Source: Sanguinoderma infundibulare (Eukaryota; Basidiomycota; Agaricomycetes; Polyporales; Polyporaceae). Taken from it: a stretch of DNA of 21,722 nt. The position numbers and the translations under genes are program-made. The DNA is taken from positions 1 to 21,722 of the forward strand of contig JAVLRN010000059.1 of NCBI GenBank assembly GCA_032821775.1. The letters are read 5' to 3'. Below the pieces are notes generated by a model that was given only the letters and a program-made list of their open reading frames with translations, had not been told where the DNA came from and did no database searches. The stretch's first letter is position 1. The number at the start of each line of letters is the position of its first letter. Positions 16,285 through 21,722 of the stretch are shown here, piece after piece.

Positions 16285-16849
16285 ATTTATTTGATTTTTT
16301 ATTAAACTTTTGTTATATTTAATAAAATTTAATTTTTTTTCTGTTAGCATATTTATAATTTGTCAATAATGACTTCATAGTAATATCTATAAAGATATAA
16401 TAATATAATGATAGTTTATTATAATATTAATGTTTATATTAATAATAAAATATATGATTGCTTGATTTAATATTGATTTTTTTTTATCAATACTAGTTCT
16501 TTTAATTTTTATTTTATAAAGGTATTTTAAAAAAATACTATTTTTAAATTTATCATTTTAAGCAAAAGGGAATGTGATATCTTTATCAAATAATCAATTA
16601 AATGATTGATTATTTTCAAATTCAAATTTAAATTTAAGTTTGATTAAGATTAGACTTATTAATTTAATTTAATTTTATTTAAACAAATAGAATACAAATT
16701 ATTGAATAGAATAGAAACAGTTAATTTCTTACAGAATATAACATATTCTATCTATATAATAAAGTAAGTTAAAAAAAGTAAAATTTTTTTATTTAATAAC
16801 AAGTTGACTTGCTTATAGTTTTTAAAATTTTTTATTAAAAATAACAATT
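16285..16849. other. cox3-rnl spacer, very AT-rich, with a perfect 11-bp hairpin
   Basis: 565 nt with no convincing gene or tRNA. A perfect inverted repeat, AAATAATCAAT (16588-16598) and ATTGATTATTT (16605-16615) with a 6-nt loop, stands out just after the least AT-rich stretch (AGCAAAAGGGAATGTG). It lies between the rnl 3' end and cox3 and is a candidate transcript end or processing site; this is inference from position. Confidence 0.6.
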
Positions 16850-17219
16850 ATTAACATCCAGTCTACATAATAAATTAGTAATGCTAAACTAAATACTTTA
16901 CAGCACTTACATTTGCATCCTATTTAGAAATGTTCTATTTCTTATTAATATTGATTAAAAATTAATCAATAAGATAGTATCTAGGGGATAGCTTCCTGCT
17001 TAATATTCATTCAGCGCTTATCTATCATGTTTGTGGCTACCCAACTATGCTTAAATCTTTTTAAATTTAATAAAATAAATTTAATAAAAAAAAAAAGAAA
17101 GAAACAATTGGTACACTAGAGAAACACAGCCTATTGATCCTTTCGTACTAGAAGGTCTGCCCCTTTTTACTATTTATCCCTCCAGAAGATAGGGACCATA
17201 CTGACTCACGTCGTATTAA
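16850..17219 (-). rRNA. rnl: rnl exon, 3' end of large-subunit rRNA (domain VI)
   Basis: The minus strand reads TTAATACGACGTGAGTCAGT followed by ATGGTCCCTATC (compare E. coli TTTAGAACGTCGTGAGACAGTTCGGTCCCTATC), then the sarcin-ricin loop CTAGTACGAAAGGATCAA at about 17133-17150, and 3' domain helices near 16980-17050 (AGCATAGTTGGGTAGCCAC, GATAAGCGCTGAATG). The 5' boundary is exact by the intron rule (G at 17220); the 3' end near 16850 is an estimate. Confidence 0.9.
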
Positions 17220-18263
17220 CAATTATGTTATCGTAATGCATTTTATTCATTACTTCAATAACTCACGTTATTGTTCAGACTATGTCATCATTCACTTTCT
17301 CCTATGTCAAGAAGATAGAATGCCGGATATTCGTGTCAGGTTTATTGTTAGTGCTACTCACCTGTTAGTCGTTAAACCTTCAAGAAATGTTAATTGCTTA
17401 GGATAAACAATTATTCACTATTTCACGCTTGGCTGCAAATTGACTGTTAAACACAGTGTTCCTTGCAATTTATCCAGTTTTCATCTTATTCAACGTGATA
17501 AGATGGGGCTTATTATCAATATAAATTATAAACCTAATCTATAATACATTGTAGAATGAAAATAAGGTATAACTATTTTTCTTAATAAATCTAAATTATT
17601 AGCACCGATAGTTAGAATCCATTGATCTTTTCTATCATGAAGTGGTGCTGTATATATATTTAATTTAGTTTTAATAGCCAAAGCTAAATTTTCAACTTCT
17701 AGTTTTTGATAACTATTAGTATAAATTCTAACTCTTTTCCTACTCTTGTCAAAATTACCATCTCCTTGTATTAAATATGCTAAAACAATAGGATCCATCA
17801 AATCAAGTATATTATCTGGAACTATTTTTACATATTTATTTGTTAAATGGTTAAATTTATAAAACATTTCATAGTATGAATTAAATACAGGTAAAGTTTT
17901 TGTTTTAAGTCTATAGTTAATATAAACTTTATTTTTACCTTTAATTTCTATAGGTTTTACTGGATTACTCATATAATCTTTAAATAATTCACCAATATGA
18001 AAAGCTAAAGATTTATATTTTTCTCCAAAACTCATTTCAAATCTAACATTAGCTGTAGGAGAAGATCTATATAATCCTCCATCACTTAACATTATACCTA
18101 TTAATATTGAGTTAAGTTCTAATGGTAAATTAGTATTAATATTATTATTATTCATTGTATTATTATTATTATTATTCATTGTATTGTGTATTTTTAATAA
18201 AATATGTTAGCATTAAATTTACACTTCTTTGATTAAGAATATTTTTTATATTGTGTTATTTAA
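17220..18263 (-). mobile_element. Group I intron in rnl at about position 2584
   Basis: 1044-nt intron splitting GGGT-TTA of the peptidyl transferase ring (E. coli U2584/U2585). Numbering is checked by exon length: the preceding exon is 84 nt, exactly E. coli 2501-2584. The core is 3': GGTTTAACGACTAACAGG near 17365-17385 and GACATAGTCTGAACAATAAC near 17265-17287 as P7. The ORF is 5'. The core resembles the cox3 and rnl 2449 introns. Confidence 0.9.
17526..18179 (-). CDS. LAGLIDADG homing endonuclease, intact (rnl 2584 intron ORF)
   Basis: 217-residue open ORF. A low-complexity Asn-rich start (residues 1-17, from AAT triplet slippage) precedes the first motif SILIGIMLSDGGLYR (about 24-38). 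The second motif is IVLAYLIQGDGNFDKSRKR (about 131-149), and the tail ends in IPYFHSTMYYRLGL. Catalytic Asp residues are present in SDG and GDG, and its length is normal for the double-motif family. The true start may be ATG 18179 or the Met nine codons in, because the Asn tract is unlikely to matter. It is the only clean HEG among the three rnl introns. Confidence 0.92.
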   Translation of the reverse strand: MNNNNNNTMNNNNINTNLPLELNSILIGIMLSDGGLYRSSPTANVRFEMSFGEKYKSLAFHIGELFKDYMSNPVKPIEIKGKNKVYINYRLKTKTLPVFNSYYEMFYKFNHLTNKYVKIVPDNILDLMDPIVLAYLIQGDGNFDKSRKRVRIYTNSYQKLEVENLALAIKTKLNIYTAPLHDRKDQWILTIGANNLDLLRKIVIPYFHSTMYYRLGL

Positions 18264-18347
18264 ACCCAACTCGCGTAACCTTTTAATCGGCGAACAGCCG
18301 AACCCTTCCAAGCTTCTACCCCCGGAGGATAGGTTGAGTCGACATCG
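18264..18347 (-). rRNA. rnl: rnl mini-exon of 84 nt (peptidyl transferase centre, positions 2501-2584)
   Basis: The minus strand reads CGATGTCGACTCAACCTATC, CTCCGGGGGTAGAAG and GGCTGTTCGCCGATTAAAAGG (A-loop), ending TACGCGAGTTGGGT. This corresponds base for base in length to E. coli 23S 2501-2584, including the A-loop that positions aminoacyl-tRNA. Intron G residues flank it at 18348 and the next intron begins at 18263. Confidence 0.93.
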
Positions 18348-19667
18348 CATTTATTAGTATATAAAATATATACCCCCCTAAGGGCTTAATCTTTCAATTA
18401 AGATTAGACTATATCTTCATCCAGCATAATAATACCCTTATGTTAGCACTAGATGTTGGCGTGTAGTCGTTGAGGGGTTACCTATTTTACAGTAGCTATT
18501 ACCTAAATAAGTAACTTCCCTGCTGATTGCCCAATCTTTAAGATTTTAACTCCAGCCGGAGTACTTAAAGCTCTAAGGGTGTTCCAGCATATAGCCAATG
18601 TCTAAATAATTATTTCTAATTAGATTCCCCGATGTATAATCTGCTATAAACTAAAATTATATATCAAATATGTCTATATCTGAGATTATATCAGAGTCAC
18701 TTATGAAACCTTCGGTATCTTGTATCTTGTATCTTGTTTAAAAACTTTCTCTACATTTACTTTATAAAGCATTGATTCATGTAAATGTGTAATCAATGTT
18801 GGTTTAATCATATCTAATGAATCTTTATTCACATAAATTCTTTCGTACACTGACCCAGTACTAGATTTTTTATTATGAATACTTGTAATTAAATTGAAAT
18901 TTGCTCTTAGAGTTTCTCTAAGAATACCTACTTCTTCTGAGTTAAAACTATCAGTACATAAAGTTACACCTCCTCTCTTAACTCTTTGACCATCATCCAT
19001 GATCCAATGAGCTAAACCTCTTTGAGTTAAATGTTCAGAGATGTTATGAGGTACTCTTTTCTTTTTTTCCAGATTCGTCTAGAAACAAGTCAGCTAAAGG
19101 ATTTAATTCTTCAATAGCCTCAGTTCTAAAATATAATGATTGATTTGTAACTCCAAATCTTTCATCATTTCTAGAATAAGTAGTAACAGATTCTTTTTTT
19201 AATGGCATCCCATTTTCTTTAACTAAGTTATATAAATGATTTAAATACTCCGATTTTTTTATAGATTGTTCAAAGGTTACATATGTTTTTCCAGATAATG
19301 TTCTTTTGATAGAGGCATCTCCTAGAAGACTACCCACAAATCAAATATTTCTTTAATGATGTTATTCATATTAAGTTTAACTAAATTTAAATTTTGCTTA
19401 TTAATTATTTTTAATAAATTTTAAGCGTAAACAAGATATTTATCGTATCAAGTAGGTTTAACCTATAAAATTTTTTATTTATTTGTTTTATAAATTTTTT
19501 TATGTTTAATCTAATTAAATATTTTTATTAAATTTATTAATAATAATTATATTTAAGTATAAAGGTTTATACCTCGATCATTAATGTTTATTAATGGACT
19601 TTTTTTTTATTTTATCTGCTAAGATATTTTCATATTTAAATAATATAATGTGTTTAAATTATATCTA
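18348..19667 (-). mobile_element. Group I intron in rnl at position 2500
   Basis: 1320-nt intron between GGCACCT and CGATGTCG (E. coli U2500/C2501). The core is at the 3' end: GGGCAATCAGCAGGGAAG near 18516-18534, CCTCAACGACTACACGCC near 18460-18478 and GATATAGTCTAATC near 18402-18417. The ORF lies 5' of the core. About 300 nt at the 5' end (19345-19667) are AT-rich with no coding content. The P4-P6 region resembles those of nad5-i3 and nad5-i4 more than the other rnl introns. Confidence 0.89.
18701..19337 (-). pseudogene. LAGLIDADG endonuclease, frameshifted (rnl 2500 intron ORF)
   Basis: Two frames carry the two halves of a double-motif protein. The first half (GTG or an upstream codon near 19337) starts at the first motif VGSLLGDASIKRTLSGKTYV and reaches NPLADLFLDESGKK. 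A shift in the A-rich run near 19056-19066 changes the frame to VPHNISEHLTQRGLAHWIMD and DGQRVKRGGVTLCTDSF (second motif), running to a TAA at 18701. Layout and wording (LADLF, MDDG, TLCTDSF) resemble the I-SceI-like ORF in the neighbouring intron. No ATG lies before the first motif in this frame. Confidence 0.82.
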
Positions 19668-19718
19668 AGGTGCCAAACAGCCGGGACAATGTGTACTCTC
19701 ACCAGCTATCAGCCTGTT
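19668..19718 (-). rRNA. rnl: rnl mini-exon of 51 nt (positions 2450-2500)
   Basis: The minus strand reads AACAGGCTGATAGCTGGTGA, GAGTACACATTG and TCCCGGCTGTTTGGCACCT. It is exactly the E. coli 2450-2500 length and holds the catalytic A2451 equivalent as its second base. It is flanked by the 2449 and 2500 introns. Confidence 0.93.
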
Positions 19719-20766
19719 CAAAATATGTTATCGTAAAGGTTCTTTATCCTTTACATCCATCCTTCACAGAATGGTTCAGACTATGTCATCATCTCTTTAG
19801 TCTTAAATTTTTACTTTCTTCCTATAATTGTGGAAGTTTATATTTCATTTCAGGTATAATATGAGGACTTACTAGTTCATAGAATAACGGATAGCTATTA
19901 TTACTTATAACAATAACTTTTTTAGATTTATTTGATCTCAATTCACATTCAAAATTAAATTTTGCTCTTAATTCTTTTGACATTATTTCAACTTCTTTAT
20001 CTGTGAAACTTTGAGTATTTAAAACTATACTTCTATTTTTAGAATTTTTATTATAATCTAATTTTCCACCATCATCCATGAACCAATAAGCTAAACCTCT
20101 TTCTGTTAAATAATTAATTATTAATGATTCTAATATTCCTTTTTGCTATTATTAAGAAATAATTTAGCTAAAGGATTAAAAGCTTCATGACTAATAGTTT
20201 GAAAACCCCAATTTACCACTAGATTTCCTTTGGAACTAACTCTAGATTTTTTTTTATGAGGATTAGATAATACCCATACATCAAATAAATTATATACATG
20301 AAGTAAATAGGGTTTAGATTTATCACTCCATTCAAATTTAATTCTATAAGTTTTAGCTTTATTTTGAGTTTGTAGACTAGCATCACCTAGCATTAAACCT
20401 ATTGAAGCCTCCAATTGAAGAGTGGTTAAAGAAGTTAAAGATTTTTTGTATTCTTTAATTAATTTGCTATTTGGACTTAGTCCTATTAGTAATTTTTTAT
20501 TCATTTTAAATTTAAATATTTTTCCTTTGGGTACATGTAATATGAAAAGAAAAGCAATAGAGATGCTGGGCGCTCTTGGAAAGATTATTGTTTAGCATAA
20601 CTCACTTTCTAGTCGTTGAACGTTCTCACTTCACACTTAAATAATGAAATAAGTGATGCCGAAATGAGCTTCGCTGCAAATTAACTTAATTTATTTTAAA
20701 AGTCTTAAGTAGTCCTTGCAATTCACCCAGTTTTATTTACTTTTTTAGTATTAGGGACAACAATTT
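19719..20766 (-). mobile_element. Omega-like group I intron in rnl at position 2449
   Basis: 1048-nt intron between CTAGGGAT and AACAGGCTG, the same insertion point as the omega intron of yeast mitochondria (E. coli U2449/A2450). P7 strands are visible as GTTCAACGACTAGAAAGTG near 20597-20616 and GACATAGTCTGAACC near 19770-19785. The ORF lies between them, in the P8 loop, just as in omega. The 5' core at 20560-20760 (GGTGAATTGCAAGGAC, TTTGCAGCGAAGC) matches the cox3 and rnl 2584 introns. Confidence 0.92.
19822..20504 (-). pseudogene. I-SceI-like LAGLIDADG homing endonuclease with one frameshift
   Basis: Close relative of I-SceI, the omega endonuclease that cuts intronless rnl alleles. From ATG 20504: LSPNSKLIKEYKKSL, first motif ASIGLMLGDASL (Asp about residue 41), YRIKFEWSDKSK, DVWVLSNPHKKK, NLVVNWGFQT and AFNPLAKLFLNNSKK. 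The frame ends in TAG at 20130, where one missing base (run AAAAAGGAAT, about 20143) would restore GILESLIINYLTERGLAYWF, MDDGGKLDYNKNSKN (second motif Asp) and SIVLNTQSFTDKEVEIM, ending at PEMKYKLPQL, TAA at 19822. The match to I-SceI was recognised from memory, covers both domains, and both active-site Asp residues remain. Confidence 0.92.
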
Positions 20767-21722
20767 ATCCCTAGCGTAACTTTTATCGATTGATCCCCGT
20801 CTATTCCATAATATAGCGAAGGGTCACTATGCCCTACTTACGTATCTGTTCGACTTCTAAGTCTTTCAGTTAGGCATGCTTTCCGCCATTACGCCGATTA
20901 CAACCTTTCACACTGGTTGATTGATTTCCATTCAATTTTCTAGCTATACCTTATGTTAATATTAAAAATATAATAATTTATATTCCTTCATAGTTTATAC
21001 AGATACTATGATTTTTAGTGAGTATCTTTTTTAAGATGTTTTTATAAATAAATATCTTTGGATGTACTTTGCTACTTTATCAAAGACGACCGCCCCAGTC
21101 AAACTGCCAATTAGCCACCTATCCCTTATAAGATTCCAATCCCACATATTAAATATAAAAAATAATATTCTATAACTAAATAAAATAAAATAAAATAAAA
21201 TATAATTAATATATGAAAAATTAAAAGGTAAATATTAACCAACCAAAGTCAGAAGGTATTCCATTTTACGTCTATCGACATCCCTAATTCCTATTAACTA
21301 AGGTTGTTGTAGATCAATATGATAGCTAACTACAGTAAAGCTGCATAGGGTCTTCCCGTCCACCTGGAGGCAACCCGCATCTGCACGGGTAATTCAATTT
21401 CACTGAGCAAGTTGTAGAGACAGTGAGACCATCGTTACACTATTGATACCAGACCACATTTAATGGCCAATTTATTTTGCTACCTTTGGATCCTCATAGT
21501 TAAGACCGCTATTAACCAGACTTTCAATCAGTTACAGTTACCCATAACCTCTCTTATGTTAATGGCATTGGCAAATTTCATCCAGAATACTATGATTTTT
21601 CATCATTGCTCTGAATTGTGTTTTTAGTAAACAGTCGGGGCCTCCGATTTTGTGCCACCCTTTAATAAAAAGGGTTCCTCTTATCGTCAAACTTATGAGG
21701 AGAACTTGCCGAGTTCCTTAAC
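20767..21722 (-). rRNA. rnl: rnl exon (domains III-V, partial at the right edge)
   Basis: Large-subunit rRNA entering from the right. Landmarks on the minus strand: GGAACTCGGCAAGTTCTCC (21718 downward; compare E. coli GGAACTCGGCAAATT), CCCCGACTGTTTACTAAAAACA near 21620-21640, AAAGGTAGCAAAATAAATTGG near 21468-21490, GGACGGGAAGACCCTATG near 21347-21364, GGCAGTTTGACTGGGGCGGTC near 21091-21110, and AAGTTACGCTAGGGAT at the intron junction. It corresponds to E. coli about 1670-2449. Variable region 21145-21235 is filled by AT-rich sequence including an AAAAT pentamer array. Confidence 0.94.
21176..21204. repeat. AAAAT pentanucleotide array in an rnl variable region
   Basis: About five tandem AAAAT/TAAAA units (CTAAATAAAATAAAATAAAA...). 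The array lies in an expansion segment of rnl domain V between conserved helices, where length variation is tolerated; slippage is the likely origin. Confidence 0.8.

Noticed and set aside
19670..19864. Plus-strand open frame of 64 codons
   Set aside because: Crosses an rnl mini-exon and the intron core on the opposite strand; no protein similarity.

Overview
This window is a piece of a fungal mitochondrial genome, with every gene on the minus strand. It is strongly AT-rich, holds rnl, rns, three tRNA genes and the respiratory genes cox2, cox3, nad4L and nad5, and is packed with group I introns carrying homing endonuclease genes (HEGs). The genetic code is mitochondrial code 4: TGA reads as Trp, for example at 1015-1017, where it sits inside the catalytic module of a GIY-YIG nuclease. 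The cox2/cox3/nad proteins, the TAATG overlap of nad4L with nad5 and a degraded accessory ORF all fit a filamentous fungus, more likely a basidiomycete than an ascomycete. That last point rests on memory of protein families.

Layout in transcription order (right to left): rnl, entering from beyond the right edge, 21722 to about 16850, with three introns in the peptidyl transferase centre; a 565-nt AT-rich spacer; cox3 (16284 to 13925, one intron); a short spacer; nad4L (13662-13393), overlapping nad5 by one base; nad5 (13393-6604, five exons, four introns); a broken membrane-protein ORF overlapping the nad5 end (6629-5929); a 610-nt AT-rich spacer; rns (about 5315-2258, one intron); trnV(uac), trnL(uag), trnR(ucg); and cox2 (1464 to beyond the left edge, one intron).

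The nine introns make up about half the window. Their HEGs include one GIY-YIG protein (cox2), double-motif LAGLIDADG proteins of two styles (rns, nad5-i2 and cox3 of the GFxDAEGxF type; nad5-i1, i3, i4 and the three rnl ORFs of the LxGDG/SDG type), and accessory NUMOD-like DNA-binding repeats (cox2, cox3). The most striking one is a clear I-SceI relative in an intron at rnl position 2449, the insertion site of the yeast omega intron. Several introns share near-identical core segments although they sit in different genes, which points to recent spread or gene conversion.

The second theme is broken reading frames. cox3, nad4L and the first two nad5 exons contain eight single-base indels between 11.7 and 16.0 kb, while the other nad5 exons and cox2 are clean. 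Most HEGs are also interrupted by indels or single stops. For the HEGs this may be ordinary decay. For the essential genes it is best explained by sequence error, with a nuclear copy or unusual RNA/translation biology as less likely alternatives. Exon boundaries come from matching conserved protein or rRNA sequence across each intron and from the group I rule (5' exon ends in U, intron ends in G).
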